In this document: positions 1 to 10,700 of the stretch, piece after piece
Numbering within the stretch: the stretch's first letter is position 1
Layout: each line of letters begins with the position of its first letter
Assembly: GCA_021836865.1 (NCBI GenBank)
Contig: JAKBHH010000003.1
Location: 26,024 to 90,023 of the forward strand
Origin: Acidobacteriota bacterium
GTDB lineage: Bacteria > Acidobacteriota > Terriglobia > Terriglobales > Acidobacteriaceae
DNA length: 64,000 nucleotides
Reading direction: 5' to 3'
Translations under genes and position numbers: made by a program
Notes under the pieces: model-generated
The model's input: only the letters and a program-made list of their open reading frames with translations
Told to the model about the DNA's origin: nothing
The model's database searches: none

Positions 1-1
1 C

Positions 2-130
2 GCAAGCGCATTGCCGTTTGTGGTGACCGTGGAGCCGTGCAAATCGTCGGCGCTGAAGCGGGCGCTGGCCAGCATTGGGAAGATGGATTGCCTGCTGGAG
101 CAGCCCCTGGATCTGCAAATGCTGGAATAG
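2..130 (+). CDS. C-terminal end of an unidentified protein (cut by window edge)
   Basis: An open frame enters from the left edge and stops at TAG (128-130). The visible 42 residues end in ...SIGKMDCLLEQPLDLQMLE and read like a compact alpha/beta C-terminal domain. The next gene starts about 47 bases downstream on the same strand. A resemblance to the tail of acidobacterial homoserine dehydrogenases came to mind, but I cannot support it from this fragment, so no function is assigned. Confidence 0.45.
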   Translation, partial: ASALPFVVTVEPCKSSALKRALASIGKMDCLLEQPLDLQMLE

Positions 131-176
131 GAAGCCGGGTCAGACAAGGTGCGGACGCGCATGCGGAGGTCAATCG

Positions 177-383
177 GTGATAGATACGATCTATCGGTGT
201 GAGATTTGCGGTGAAGAGAGCGATGATCCCGTGCGGTGGATCGTGATCCATTGCAGCAATACGCAGTTGACGGTGTACAAGTGGACGAAGGAGGCCGCAG
301 TTGCTCCTCAGGCGCGCCACTACTGCGGCGAAGCGCACGCTCAGGTTTACATCAGCCGCTGGTTTCAGTCGTACTGCGGCTGA
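177..383 (+). CDS. Small cysteine-rich hypothetical protein
   Basis: A 68-residue protein starting at GTG 177, chosen because a GGAGG ribosome site lies about 7 bases upstream; the longer track ORF from 75 runs through the previous gene's stop region. It carries CEICGEE near the N-terminus, an HC pair mid-way, and HYCGEAH followed by a final Cys, which suggests a small zinc-ribbon-like or metal-binding fold. No signal peptide or membrane segment is seen. It follows the truncated gene at the left edge and converges on the LacI gene 9 bases further on. I do not recognise the family. Confidence 0.5.
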   Translation: MIDTIYRCEICGEESDDPVRWIVIHCSNTQLTVYKWTKEAAVAPQARHYCGEAHAQVYISRWFQSYCG

Positions 384-392
384 GGCGGTGCA

Positions 393-1469
393 TCAGCTCC
401 GGGCGGCCGACGCGGGGCCGGTCGACTCGCGGACGACGAGCTCGGGCGTCATCATGACTTCCGCGGGGTGCCCGTCGGCTTGCCCGCTGATTCGCTCCAG
501 CAGCACCTGCGCACCCCGCTGACCCATTTCAAACAAGGGCTGTCGCACGGTGGTGAGAGAAGGAGTGTAGTAGGCCGCGGAAAGAATATCGTCAAAACCT
601 ACAACGGAGACATCGCCGGGGACCGAGAGTCCGGCATCCTTGAGCGCGCGGATGGCGCCGATCGCGGCAATGTCGTTGAAGCAGAAGATGGCTGTAAAGT
701 CGCGGGCCTTTTCGAGGAGCACCTGCATCGACTTGTAGCCAATTTCAGGGGCCATGGGGTGATAGCCGGCCTTCATAGACCAGCTTGCCGTATCAATGCG
801 GGTCACGTGCGCTGTGTCGATGCGCAGCCCCATCTCGCGCGCCACCTGCTGAATGCTTTCCCAGCGGTAGTCCGAGTCGGGAATCGCCTTCGGTCCGCGC
901 ATAAAGGCGATACGGCGGTGGCCGAGCTGATAGAGGTGCTTGAGTGCCTGCTCCACCGCGCTGTGGTGATCGAGCACGATGTTGGTGACATTCTCCGCCG
1001 CGCTGTGGGCTGAGATGGCCACCACGGGCACCGGCACGGCAATTTGGTCTGCGGGAGTATTCAGCAGCAGAAAACCGTCCACGGCGCGCTCCACCAACAT
1101 GCGTGGATACTGCTCGATCAACTCACGCTTCCAGTCATGGCAGGCGGTGAAGTAGAAGTAGTGCGCGCGGCTAAGCTCCTGCACCACGCCGCTCATCACG
1201 CGGGTAAAGTAGCCCTCGCTCAAATCCGGGGCCAGCACGCCCACGCTCATCGAGCGGCTCTGCCGAAGAGAGCGGGCAAAGTAGTTGGGCCGGTAGTTCA
1301 GCCGCGCCGCCGCCTCAGTGACGCGATTGCGCGTCTCCTGCGGAATGGATTTGGCCGATGGCGAGTTGTTCAGAACCAGTGATACCGTGGTCTGCGAAAG
1401 CTCAAGATGCTCGGCCAGCATTCTCAGGTTGACATGTCCCGGTGGCGTCGAACCCTTTCCCTTTGCCAT
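393..1469 (-). CDS. LacI-family transcriptional regulator
   Basis: A 358-residue repressor-type regulator. The N-terminal helix-turn-helix and hinge read NLRMLAEHLELSQTTVSLVLNN followed by RVTEAAARLNYRPNYFARSLR, the classical LacI DNA-binding signature. The rest is a periplasmic-binding-protein-like sensor ending in DVSVVGFDDI and TTVRQP motifs, which implies a small sugar-type effector. The start at 1469 (MAKGKG) is preferred because it places the HTH at the usual distance; the track ORF starts 20 codons further upstream. It lies 125 bases downstream of the GH78 gene on the same strand, so control of rhamnoside use is a reasonable inference. Confidence 0.9.
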   Translation of the reverse strand: MAKGKGSTPPGHVNLRMLAEHLELSQTTVSLVLNNSPSAKSIPQETRNRVTEAAARLNYRPNYFARSLRQSRSMSVGVLAPDLSEGYFTRVMSGVVQELSRAHYFYFTACHDWKRELIEQYPRMLVERAVDGFLLLNTPADQIAVPVPVVAISAHSAAENVTNIVLDHHSAVEQALKHLYQLGHRRIAFMRGPKAIPDSDYRWESIQQVAREMGLRIDTAHVTRIDTASWSMKAGYHPMAPEIGYKSMQVLLEKARDFTAIFCFNDIAAIGAIRALKDAGLSVPGDVSVVGFDDILSAAYYTPSLTTVRQPLFEMGQRGAQVLLERISGQADGHPAEVMMTPELVVRESTGPASAARS

Positions 1470-1478
1470 GATTGGAGT

Positions 1479-1518
1479 TGTAACACGTTTATCCGGGATC
1501 GGGAAACAGGGTTTTCCC
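1479..1518. promoter_or_regulatory. Candidate LacI-type operator sequences upstream of the LacI gene
   Basis: Just upstream of the regulator start lie TGTAACACGTTTAT (1479-1492), an imperfect palindrome like LacI-family sites, and the inverted repeat GGGAAA-N6-TTTCCC (1501-1518). The position would fit autoregulation. The call rests only on symmetry and position. Confidence 0.25.
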
Positions 1519-1594
1519 ACGGTGTACATCGATTTGCCAAGGCGGCCAGGGAAACGGAACGGGGTTTGTTGGCCAGCCCCGGAACAGAGCGCCT

Positions 1595-3985
1595 TTACCG
1601 GGCCCGGATGCGGTTGACTCCTGGCTTGAGCGGCCAGCTTTGCCCTTGAAAGACGAAAGTGCCGGTCAGGCTGCCGGGCAGAGTTACCGTCGCGTCCAGG
1701 TCGCTTGCGCGTTTCTTGTAGTCCACCTCGATCATGCCTTCAGGGTGCGGAAAGCTGGCCTTGAGCGCCGGCAGCGAGCCCAGGTGCGGAGCAACGCGCA
1801 CGGTGGCAAAGCCGGGGCTGGCCGGTTGGATGCCCGCGACGAGTGTGAGCATGTCGTAGATGGGATGTGCCGACCATGCGTGGGAATCCGAGCGCGTGTC
1901 GCCGGGAACCTCAGGCCATGTGCTGAAGTGCAGCGGCAGCAGTTTGCGCCATGGTTCGATGGAGGCAAGATACTCGTCCGCCATGCCGGCATGGTCAAGG
2001 GCCCGCGCCAGATAGAAGCGGAAATAGTACGAGGCGCTCATCACACCGGCAGGAGTGGTGCCGGGCTCGATCGCGAGCATCTGACGCAGGACTGCCGGCT
2101 GAAGATCTTTGGGAATGACGTCGTAGAGAACGCCGAGAATGTTGGCCTGCTGGCTGAAGATTTTCCGGTCGGGATTGTCGGCAAGCAGACCCCGCGCAGA
2201 GCTCCAGCACCTTTTATAGATTCCGCTGCGCACATGCGCCGAGAGGGATCTGTCTCGCTCGGCAACGACGGGATCGCCCAGGCTCTGCTCCAGTTCGGCC
2301 GCGTCGTTCAGAGCGCCCAGGTATTCGAGCGTCGTCATGCAGGACTCGCCCTGCGCGTCATAGGTGGGGATTTCGCCGGAAGAGACCCAGTCAATAAAGC
2401 TCCACCAGGGCAGCTTTTCAAGCAGGCCGTCCGGTCGCTCATGGGTTGCAAACCAGCCCAGTACCGCGCGGGTACCGGGTAGCGAGGCACGCACCGGAGC
2501 CGGGTCAGGACGGTACATCCAGGCATCGTGCAACATACCAATCCAAAGAAGGGAGAACGGCGGGATAGTTTGGGGCAGGGAACTGGGATAGCGGCTGCGC
2601 GTCAGTCCTTCCGGGATGCGAGAGTCGTCAAAAGCGCGGAGCGCCTGGGTGGCGAGGCGATCGTCGCCGGCCACGACGTAGGAGATGAGCGCCTGGATGC
2701 GCGTGTCGCCGACATACTGCAGTTGCTCGTAGTAGGGCGTGTCCATGTAGGTCTCATGGGCATCCAGGCGAGCCGTGCGCCAGCTGATCTGCCAGATCTG
2801 GTCCAGGTCGGGGTCGCCGGATTTGAAGCTGGCGCGTTCAACGAAGGGGTACGCAGAGAACTGCGCGGTGAGCGATTCGAGGGTGAGTGGAGAATCGCCG
2901 GTCTGGATATCGAGGTCGAGATAGCGCCAGGCGCGCCACCAGAGCGGCTCAAAGGTCCGATGTGCGCCACCGTCGGGCAGGAATTCGTCGCGCAGGCCGA
3001 GCGCGTCGCGATCCCCCACCTCGTTGCGGTCGCCCTTGTGCTTTTCCTTGTCGTAGAGTGCCTCAGAATACGTAAGCCATATCTGCGCGCCCTTGCCGCC
3101 GGAGACGGTGAGCTGCGGATAGCCGGTAGTGAGCGCTGCCCGATCCAGAAGAATGTGTACATGGCTTCCGGCAGGAACTGTGACGGCGGAGGCGGGGAAG
3201 ATTTGCATGCTGGTGGAGCTCGCCCTTACAACCCGGCCTGTATCCGTGGGGCTGTACTCCATGTGCGGCAACATGTCGGGCACAAGGCCCCAGGGGTTGT
3301 CACCGGTCACTTCCGCGGAGTGTGCCTGGTTTGCATCGCCGTAGATACTGTCGCGCATGGGCGAGGCAACGGGAACCCAGGCGGGCCCGTTTGCATTGGG
3401 CAGGTTGGAGGCCCAATCATAATGAGCTGCGTCGATCACTTCACCCGGGCCCGCGGCCATGTAGGTCTTAAGCGTGACCGAGTCACGGCCGAGGGGGCGC
3501 TGTCCAGGGTCCTGTTCAACGAGCCAGCCCTCCGGCGTGCTGATGGAACTGTTCCCACTGGCTTCACTCTCCAGCAGAAAGGCGGTCCGGTCGCTCATCT
3601 GGGCGATGGGCGCGTAGATGGCCCAGTTCCACACGGTTGCGGTAATCAGGTTCTGCCCGGCCTTGAGCAACGGGGCAAGATCAAAGCGCTCATAGCGCCA
3701 ATGGGTCAGGTCACCGCGCGCCGGTCCATCGCCCGCGCGGCGCCCGTTGACGAAAAGAACGAAGCGATTGTCGGCGCTCACGCGAACAATGTAGCTTGGA
3801 GGAACTGCGGCGAGGTCAAGCGAGCGCCGGAAGTGCAGAACCAGCGGCTCGCGCAAAGGGGCCGTAGGATGGGTGACCCACGCTGCCTTCCATTCTCGTT
3901 GCGGCGAGTCCGGCGCCTGGGTGCTTTGTGCCGGAAGCGAAAGAGAAGAAACGACAAGGGCGATGGAGACGAGGAGTTTGCGCAT
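1595..3985 (-). CDS. Secreted alpha-L-rhamnosidase-like glycoside hydrolase (GH78)
   Basis: A 796-residue protein with an N-terminal signal peptide (MRKLLVSIALVVSSLSLPAQ), so probably periplasmic or secreted. The N-terminal half is beta-sandwich-like (FVLFVNGRRAGDGPARGD, typical of bacterial rhamnosidase N-domains). The (alpha/alpha)6 catalytic domain follows from about residue 385. DTPYYEQLQYVGD at 415-427 matches the family DxxxxE signature, with Asp415 as candidate general acid and Glu420 as partner. The end is a small beta domain (VRVAPHLGSLPALKASFPHPEG). GH78 enzymes release terminal L-rhamnose from plant glycans and glycosides. A LacI gene follows on the same strand; the start faces pstC across a 250-base divergent region. 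Confidence 0.88.
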   Translation of the reverse strand: MRKLLVSIALVVSSLSLPAQSTQAPDSPQREWKAAWVTHPTAPLREPLVLHFRRSLDLAAVPPSYIVRVSADNRFVLFVNGRRAGDGPARGDLTHWRYERFDLAPLLKAGQNLITATVWNWAIYAPIAQMSDRTAFLLESEASGNSSISTPEGWLVEQDPGQRPLGRDSVTLKTYMAAGPGEVIDAAHYDWASNLPNANGPAWVPVASPMRDSIYGDANQAHSAEVTGDNPWGLVPDMLPHMEYSPTDTGRVVRASSTSMQIFPASAVTVPAGSHVHILLDRAALTTGYPQLTVSGGKGAQIWLTYSEALYDKEKHKGDRNEVGDRDALGLRDEFLPDGGAHRTFEPLWWRAWRYLDLDIQTGDSPLTLESLTAQFSAYPFVERASFKSGDPDLDQIWQISWRTARLDAHETYMDTPYYEQLQYVGDTRIQALISYVVAGDDRLATQALRAFDDSRIPEGLTRSRYPSSLPQTIPPFSLLWIGMLHDAWMYRPDPAPVRASLPGTRAVLGWFATHERPDGLLEKLPWWSFIDWVSSGEIPTYDAQGESCMTTLEYLGALNDAAELEQSLGDPVVAERDRSLSAHVRSGIYKRCWSSARGLLADNPDRKIFSQQANILGVLYDVIPKDLQPAVLRQMLAIEPGTTPAGVMSASYYFRFYLARALDHAGMADEYLASIEPWRKLLPLHFSTWPEVPGDTRSDSHAWSAHPIYDMLTLVAGIQPASPGFATVRVAPHLGSLPALKASFPHPEGMIEVDYKKRASDLDATVTLPGSLTGTFVFQGQSWPLKPGVNRIRAR

Positions 3986-4239
3986 GATTTTTGGTCCGTC
4001 CGAAGTCAGTTTTCCAGCTTACCGGATTCCTGCAAACCAATGGGGAAAAAATTTATGAATGCGCGAGAAGCAGGCTCCGTCTGTGCAGAAGGGAGCCGCC
4101 TGAAGGAATTGGGCCGGGCCAGCCAGCTAGCGCGGCAAGCGTCACGGGGAGCAATTGACCTGATTTTCGCAGTCTATGAGATTGATTTTGCAGCGCTGTA
4201 ACCTCCCGTTCATATTCCACGGTTAGCCTGTTAGTGGTG

Positions 4240-5325
4240 ATGATCCAAGTGCCCGAGACGCGTATTTCTCCGCCTCAGCAAAGACATGAACTGCAGTCTG
4301 CAGCCGCCCTGCAGACCGCCTCCGCGTCTCTCAAGGCATCGGAAATCCGCAAATTCCTCCTGCAACGCGGGAACTCGGCCCTGGCGGACCGCTGGTTCCA
4401 CGTGCTGATGCTTCTGTGTGCGCTGAGCATTTTTGGCATTGTATTGCTGATTGCAGGCGAACTGGCGATCGGGTCCAGCCTTTCATGGGGTCAGTTTGGT
4501 TTCGATTTCTTCTTCAAGACCTATTTCGATCCCTATACCCACCTGCCCGTGTACTGGGATCCGGTCAACGGGCACTTCAGTGCGCTGCCCTTTGTCTATG
4601 GCACGCTGGTTTCGTCGTTCCTGTCGCTGTTGATCGCGGTTCCTCTTGCGATTGGTGTGGCCGTTTTCCTGACGGAGATGTGCCCAGGGGTTTTGCGCGG
4701 CCCGCTGGCTTTCCTTACGGAACTGCTGGCAGCCATCCCGAGCATAATTTACGGTCTTTGGGCTGTCTTTGTGCTGGTGCCGCTGCTGCGGGAGTATGTA
4801 AACCCGCTGCTGACAGGGAGTCTGGGCTGGACGGGGCTTTTCAGTGACGATAATCCCACCGGCCTGGGGTTTGTGGCGGCTGCCGTAATCCTGGCCATCA
4901 TGATTCTGCCAATCATCTCGTCGCTCACGCGAGAAGTGATGATCGCTGTGCCGCACTCGCAGCGTGAGGCGGTTCTGGCGCTGGGCGCCACTCGGTGGGA
5001 GATGATCCGCATGGGCGTTCTGCGCAACGCGCGCATCGGCATTGTGGGCTCAGTCATTCTGGGCCTGGGCCGCGCGCTGGGCGAGACAATGGCCGTCACC
5101 ATGGTGATTGGTAACACGCCGGAGATTCACCGCTCGCTGCTGGCCAACGGAGCGTCCATGGCATCGGTGATTGCCAATGAGTATGCCGAGGCCACCAGCA
5201 ATCTGCATCGCAGCGCTCTCACGGAGATTGGGCTGGCGCTGTTTGTGGTAACCATCCTCGTTAATGCCGTGGCTCGTCTTCTGGTGTGGGCAGTTACGCG
5301 TGGAGCGCCGGCACGCAGCCGCTAG
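4240..5325 (+). CDS. pstC: Phosphate ABC transporter permease PstC
   Basis: An inner-membrane permease of the high-affinity phosphate importer, about 361 residues. It has six predicted membrane segments, a long periplasmic loop after the first (YFDPYTHLPVYWDP) and the cytoplasmic EAA loop REAVLALGATRWEMIRMGVL that docks on PstB. Two GTG codons (4234, 4237) sit directly before ATG 4240; any could start translation and no strong ribosome site separates them. About 40 N-terminal residues precede the first membrane helix. It is the first gene of pstC-pstA-pstB-phoU. No pstS precedes it. Confidence 0.95.
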   Translation: MIQVPETRISPPQQRHELQSAAALQTASASLKASEIRKFLLQRGNSALADRWFHVLMLLCALSIFGIVLLIAGELAIGSSLSWGQFGFDFFFKTYFDPYTHLPVYWDPVNGHFSALPFVYGTLVSSFLSLLIAVPLAIGVAVFLTEMCPGVLRGPLAFLTELLAAIPSIIYGLWAVFVLVPLLREYVNPLLTGSLGWTGLFSDDNPTGLGFVAAAVILAIMILPIISSLTREVMIAVPHSQREAVLALGATRWEMIRMGVLRNARIGIVGSVILGLGRALGETMAVTMVIGNTPEIHRSLLANGASMASVIANEYAEATSNLHRSALTEIGLALFVVTILVNAVARLLVWAVTRGAPARSR

Positions 5326-5364
5326 CTTGGCAGATGAGAACAGCGTGGGTATGAGGAAACAAAA

Positions 5365-6255
5365 GTGAAATTGGAGACAAACACAACGCGGGCCAGGTTC
5401 AGAGCCATCACCGACAATGCGGTGACGCTGCTGGCCGTGCTAGCCACCTTTCTTGTGATTGCTCCGCTGGTCGCCATCTTCGTTTATCTCATTTACCGCG
5501 GCTACAGTTCGCTGAGTCTGGATTTTTTCACCCGGATTCCCAAGCCGGTGGGTGAAAAGGGCGGCGGCATGGCCAACGCCATTGTGGGATCCGGCATTCT
5601 GCTGGCGCTGGCTAGCGTTATCGGTGTGCCGATTGGCATCGGCGGGGGCATCTTTCTGGCGGAGTTCGGCCGCGGCACTAAGCTTGCCAACAGCATTCGC
5701 TTCACCGCCGATGTGCTTAATGGAGTGCCTTCCATCGTTATGGGCGTGGCCGCGTACGCATTGATTGTGAGCCCACACGTCCGCTATATGCCCCTCCTCG
5801 GCCACTTTTCAGCGTTTTCCGGCGGCGTGGCGCTGGGCATCATGATGATCCCCACGGTGTGCCGTACGACAGAAGAGATGCTGCTTATGGTGCCCCATGC
5901 CGTGCGTGAGGCCGCGCTCGGCCTGGGTGTGCCCAACTGGCGCTCAGTGCTTTCCATTACGGTCAGGACAGCGTCGCCGGGCATCATCACTGGTTGCATG
6001 CTTGCTTTTGCGCGCGTGGCCGGCGAGACCGCGCCTCTGATCTTCACGGCGCTGGGCAATTCCTTCTGGAGCACCAGCTTGAATGAGCCCATCGCGGCGC
6101 TGCCGCTGCAGATTTATGTCTACGCCATCTCACCGTATGATGAATGGCACAAGCTGGCCTGGGCAGGAGCGCTGGTGCTGATTGTGCTGATTGTGCTCGC
6201 CGTATCCCTGGTGCGTTACGTGACCAGCCGCGGCGTCTTGAAGGGGGCAAGCTAA
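5365..6255 (+). CDS. pstA: Phosphate ABC transporter permease PstA
   Basis: A 296-residue partner permease of PstC with about six membrane helices and the EAA loop REAALGLGVPNWRSVLSITV. The GTG start at 5365 has TGAGGAAA upstream. It begins 39 bases after pstC and its TAA stop is immediately followed by the GTG of pstB, so the two are translationally linked. Confidence 0.95.
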   Translation: MKLETNTTRARFRAITDNAVTLLAVLATFLVIAPLVAIFVYLIYRGYSSLSLDFFTRIPKPVGEKGGGMANAIVGSGILLALASVIGVPIGIGGGIFLAEFGRGTKLANSIRFTADVLNGVPSIVMGVAAYALIVSPHVRYMPLLGHFSAFSGGVALGIMMIPTVCRTTEEMLLMVPHAVREAALGLGVPNWRSVLSITVRTASPGIITGCMLAFARVAGETAPLIFTALGNSFWSTSLNEPIAALPLQIYVYAISPYDEWHKLAWAGALVLIVLIVLAVSLVRYVTSRGVLKGAS

Positions 6256-7014
6256 GTGGGCGTTGGCATCGAGGTAATCAACCTGAATGCGTGGTACGGC
6301 GCGAATCACACGCTGCAGGACATCAATCTGAACATCCCGGCCAATCATGCCACGGCGCTGATAGGACCTTCGGGCTGCGGCAAGAGCACCTTTGTGCGCT
6401 GTTTGAACCGGATGCATGAGACCAATCCGATTGCGCGCGTCACGGGGACTGTGCGCATCGGCGACCTCGATATCTATGAGGACGCGAAGCCAGTCGAGAT
6501 CCGGCGGCGTGTCGGCATGGTCTTTCAGCGTCCCAATCCCTTTCCCACAATGTCCATCTATGACAACGTGGCGTCCGGCCTGAAATTGAATGGATTCCGG
6601 AATCGCCACGCGCTCGATGAGATCGTCGAGCGGTCTCTGAAGGACTCCGCGCTGTGGGACGAAGTGAAGGACGACCTGAAGAAGAAATCCGGCGCCAGTT
6701 TGTCCGGCGGCCAGCAACAAAGGCTCTGTATCGCGCGCGCACTGGCGGTGGATCCTGAAGTGCTCCTCATGGACGAACCGGCTTCGGCGCTCGATCCGGT
6801 TTCGACATCAAAGATTGAAGACCTCATCTTTCAGCTTAAATCGCAGTACACTATCGTGATTGTGACGCACAACATGCAGCAGGCGGCTCGCGTGGCAGAG
6901 AAGACGGGATTCTTTCTGAATGGCCGTATGGTGGAGTTCGACTCGACGCATAAGATCTTTACCAACCCCAGCGATAAACGCACTGAGGACTACATCACAG
7001 GCAGGTTCGGATGA
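6256..7014 (+). CDS. pstB: Phosphate ABC transporter ATP-binding protein PstB
   Basis: A 252-residue ATPase that drives phosphate import through PstCA. Walker A is GPSGCGKST near residue 36, the ABC signature is LSGGQQQR and Walker B is [12 protein letters not shown]; the PstB-typical CLNRMHE and [10 protein letters not shown] stretches are present. It starts at GTG directly after the pstA stop, with AAGGGGG as ribosome site inside the end of pstA. Its TGA overlaps the phoU ATG by four bases (ATGA). Confidence 0.97.
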   Translation: MGVGIEVINLNAWYGANHTLQDINLNIPANHATALIGPSGCGKSTFVRCLNRMHETNPIARVTGTVRIGDLDIYEDAKPVEIRRRVGMVFQRPNPFPTMSIYDNVASGLKLNGFRNRHALDEIVERSLKDSALWDEVKDDLKKKSGASLSGGQQQRLCIARALAVDPEVLLMDEPASALDPVSTSKIEDLIFQLKSQYTIVIVTHNMQQAARVAEKTGFFLNGRMVEFDSTHKIFTNPSDKRTEDYITGRFG

Positions 7015-7703
7015 CGCGCATTCGGTTTCAACAAAGTCTGGATGAGTTAAAGGAAAACCTGCTGGTGATGGCGGGATTGGCGGAGCAGGCTATTCAGCGC
7101 GCCATTGAGGCCTATCGCGTGCGCGACCTGTCCATCTGCGATCTGGTCAGCCGCAGCGAAAATGCCATCAATCGCATGGAGCGCGACATTGATCAGTCGG
7201 CGCTGGACATGCTGGCGATGGAGCAACCCATGGCCATAGACCTGCGCTTCATACTGAGCGTGATCAAGATCAACGCCGATCTTGAGCGAGTGGGCGACGC
7301 CGCCAAAAGCATCAGTGACCGCGTGCGCAATATGGAACAGATGCCGGTGACCGAACTGCCCGTAGATATTCCGCGGATGGCAACACTGGCCGCCGAAATG
7401 GTTCGCAAGAGTCTGCAGTCGTTCATCGAGGGCGATACCGAAGTTGCCCGCGCCGTGCTGACCATGGACGACGCGGTGGATGCGATGAATCGCGCGGCCT
7501 ACAAGGCGCTCACCAAGGTGATGGAGGAGCAGAGCCGCATTGCTCCGCAGGCGCTGAATGCCTTGATGATCTGCCGCGCTCTTGAGCGTGTTGCCGACCA
7601 CGCAACCAACATCGCAGAGGACGTGATCTTCTGGGTGCAGGGCGCGGATGTGAGGCACCACAAGAGCCTCGCAGCGCAGAAAGAAAACAAAAGCACCGGC
7701 TGA
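7011..7703 (+). CDS. phoU: Phosphate transport system regulatory protein PhoU
   Basis: A 230-residue all-helical cytoplasmic protein with the two repeated PhoU bundles; metal-binding-type motifs are seen in [12 protein letters not shown] and [13 protein letters not shown]. PhoU restrains the Pst importer and the PhoR/PhoB signal when phosphate is ample. It overlaps pstB by ATGA and ends 7 bases from the convergent addA-like gene. No phoR or phoB is in the window. Confidence 0.95.
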   Translation: MTRIRFQQSLDELKENLLVMAGLAEQAIQRAIEAYRVRDLSICDLVSRSENAINRMERDIDQSALDMLAMEQPMAIDLRFILSVIKINADLERVGDAAKSISDRVRNMEQMPVTELPVDIPRMATLAAEMVRKSLQSFIEGDTEVARAVLTMDDAVDAMNRAAYKALTKVMEEQSRIAPQALNALMICRALERVADHATNIAEDVIFWVQGADVRHHKSLAAQKENKSTG

Positions 7704-7710
7704 GGGCCGA

Positions 7711-10700
7711 TCAGTCTTCGACCATCCACCAATCGAACAAGCGCATCCTCGGGTAATAGAGCCCCGCGTGGATGGTTGCCTTCTGGTCAAGATTGGCAAG
7801 CACCGCGGCATAGGCGCTCAACTGCGGCGCGAACATGGCACGCAATGCGGCAACAGACTCAGCGGGATCTGCGCTTGCAACCTGAGTTGTTTTGTAATCG
7901 ATAAGCCAGGTGGTGGAGTCGCCTTCCGACAATGGCTCGGGCCCAGCGCGATAGACCCTGTCCACGCGTACGGTGCGCAGTGCGCCCTTCACGACGCCGG
8001 TCCATGCAGCTTCGCTGGCAGCCTGTGTGTGCGGAGAGAGAATCCACTGTCCCACTGGTTCGCTGGAGGCCTCAAGCGCAATTCCCACCGCCTCTTTGGC
8101 GATGGATGCTGCATGAGACGGAGCAGCTCCCGCGGCGCGCACCTGAGCGATGATGCGGCCTTCCATCGCAGCCAGTGCCGCGCGTGCTGAATCCCAGTCG
8201 CCGCCGGTGCGCAGCCGGGCCAGCTCTTCCAAAAGCGCATGGACAGCGGTGCCCAGCGCGCGCGAGAGCCGGCCGCCTTCATGGCGTTTGTAGAGTTTTG
8301 TCTCGCTTTGTGAGGCTTCGTCAATCGGCCTATGCGTGGTAGGAAGCACCAGGCTTGCCGCGATAACGTCTGGCTCCAGCCGGCGCAGGATTGTGGCTCC
8401 AGCCGGCGAGGACATCATTAGGAGGTTGCTTCCCTCTGATGCGGCAATGGATTGTAGGGTACCGCCGGCTGAATCCTGCGACCTCGCCTGTGCGGTTTTC
8501 CATGCATCAAAGCTCTCCTGGACCGGCTGCCACAATGCGGGCCATGCGGTGGCGAGCAGCGAGTCGGCGGGTGGCGCCAGCACCAGCTCGCCCTGCTCTT
8601 CCTTGTACGTCGGCCGTGCAAACAAGTGCAATTCTTCGCGTGCGCGTGTCGCGGCAACATAGAGAATGCGCCGCATCTCCTGCAACTCCCGTTTCCGGAA
8701 TTCACGATCGACCCACTGCTTTGCCTGCCCTCGATCTGCGCCCCTGGTTTGAAGAGGCGCCACGAGAAACTCGGTCATCTCGCCAGATTCGTCCGGTTCT
8801 GCCAGCCCGCGCTCAAGCCAGGAGAGCAGCTTGCCATGGGTACTTGCGGATCGAGCCTGAAGGTCCGGCACGATCACCACTTCAAACTCCAGACCTTTGG
8901 ACTTGTGAATCGTCATCAACTGCACGCCACAGTCGCAGCTCGCGGCGGGATCGGGCAGAGCAGTCAGCTCTTTCAGAGCCGAGTCAAGGCCGGGTCCCAA
9001 CAGACCTTCCGCGCCATCGGGCAATTGGTCCAGACAACTCCACAGGAGATTTAGATTCGCTCGTGCCGCAGAGTCCACGCAGAGCTCGCCGCCGAGCATT
9101 ATCCATGCTTGTTCGAGCCAGGTACCCAGCGTTGCGGTTGGCAGGGAAGCGCGCAGGCCGGGCAATGCATCGAGCACCGTCATAATACGGCCCACGGCAG
9201 CATGGCCATGATCGCTGAGTGCTTGATGCCGTTCGGGCAGCAGCGAAGGAATCGGAGGCTCCGGTGGATTGGAATCGTCTGTGCCGGCGATGACGTGAAG
9301 ATCGTCCAGGGACAGCCCGCACCATGGCGCGCGCAACACACCCAGCCATGCCACTCGGTCCTGCGGATTGAGCAACGCACGCCCCAGCGCAAGAGCATCC
9401 AGAATCTCAGGGCGGGTTTTCAGTTGTTCAAGCTCCACCGCACGAAAGGGAATCGAGGCCTCGTGGAGAGCGTCCGCGACCAGCGCCAGGGCCGTGCGCG
9501 TGCGGCCCAACACCGCAATTCTGTATTTATCGCCGCTGGAGCGCGCCTTCTCGATGCGATCGCTGTGACTGCGGATGAGAGCGACCATCTCTTGCAATTG
9601 AGCGGCCTGGGCAGCTTCTCTAGCCTCCTCGCCTTTGTTGTTCTGCTGCGTAAACTGCGCCAAATTGCCGCGTCGTTGTTGCGTTCTGGGCATGAACTCC
9701 AGGTGCAACCTCAGACGAGGGCCCGTCGAGGAGCCAGGTTTGCGCGCGGGCTGGGCAGCGAGAAAGCTGACGCCACTGCCGTCATCCACTGCAAAGATGG
9801 GTTCGAATATCTGATTTACGGCACCAACCAGCGATGGATCTGTGCGGAAGTTCGCTTTAAGCGAGACGCGATCGAGCGCTACGGCAGGGCCGGCGGGTGT
9901 CTCAAGCCCAAGTGACGCAACACGCGGAAACAGTTCGGCATCCGCGTCACGGAAGAAATAGATAGACTGCTTCGGATCGCCTACGACGAACAGGCTGCGA
10001 TTCTCCGTTCCCGGCCATGCGGCAACAAGACTGGCCAGTAGGCGATGTTGTCTGCGGCTTGTATCCTGGAACTCGTCCACTAGCAGGTGATGAATTCCAT
10101 CCGCGACGGCGATTGCGGCCTCGCTCGGAGTGCCATCCTCCTCCTGCAGAACGCTCTGAGCCATCTGAGCGATTTCAATAAAGTCCATGGCTCCGGCTTC
10201 CGCGAACACCACACGCAGCTCCGCCGCGGCCTGACTGAGCACGATGAAGCATGCCTGCACAATCCTCCACTCATCTTCAGAGTAGGCAGCGGAGGGCAGG
10301 TCTGTGACCGCCGCGAGCGCAGCCTCAAAGCCCTCGACTCCGCGAAGGCTCTGAATCAGCGAAGCCAACCGCTCCTTTTCGCGCTTGGCGTCCTGGGGGA
10401 ACCCGAGGGTCTTGTCGATCCGCCGGCGAAGATTCCCCTCTTGCGTGAGTAAAAGCGCCGCGACGCTATTCCATGCTTGCCGTGCGTCGTCCATCATCGT
10501 GCTGTCTGAAAAGGGGCCGGACGGGATCTGCGTCAGCTCCGCAAGGTCCCTGTGCAGTGTGTGATTCATCTGCTCACAGGCGAAGCGGGCAAGCGAAAGA
10601 ATTTCATCATGGCCGCCGGGAACGCGGTCGAGCAAATCATGCATGCGGCTTAGATGAGTACGGATGGCTTGCGTAAATGGCCGCTCGAGCCGGGCACGCA

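Noticed and set aside
2528-4201. 557-codon plus-strand ORF
   Set aside because: Lies wholly opposite the GH78 gene, which has signal peptide, catalytic motif and full-length family match. The antisense frame has no motif.
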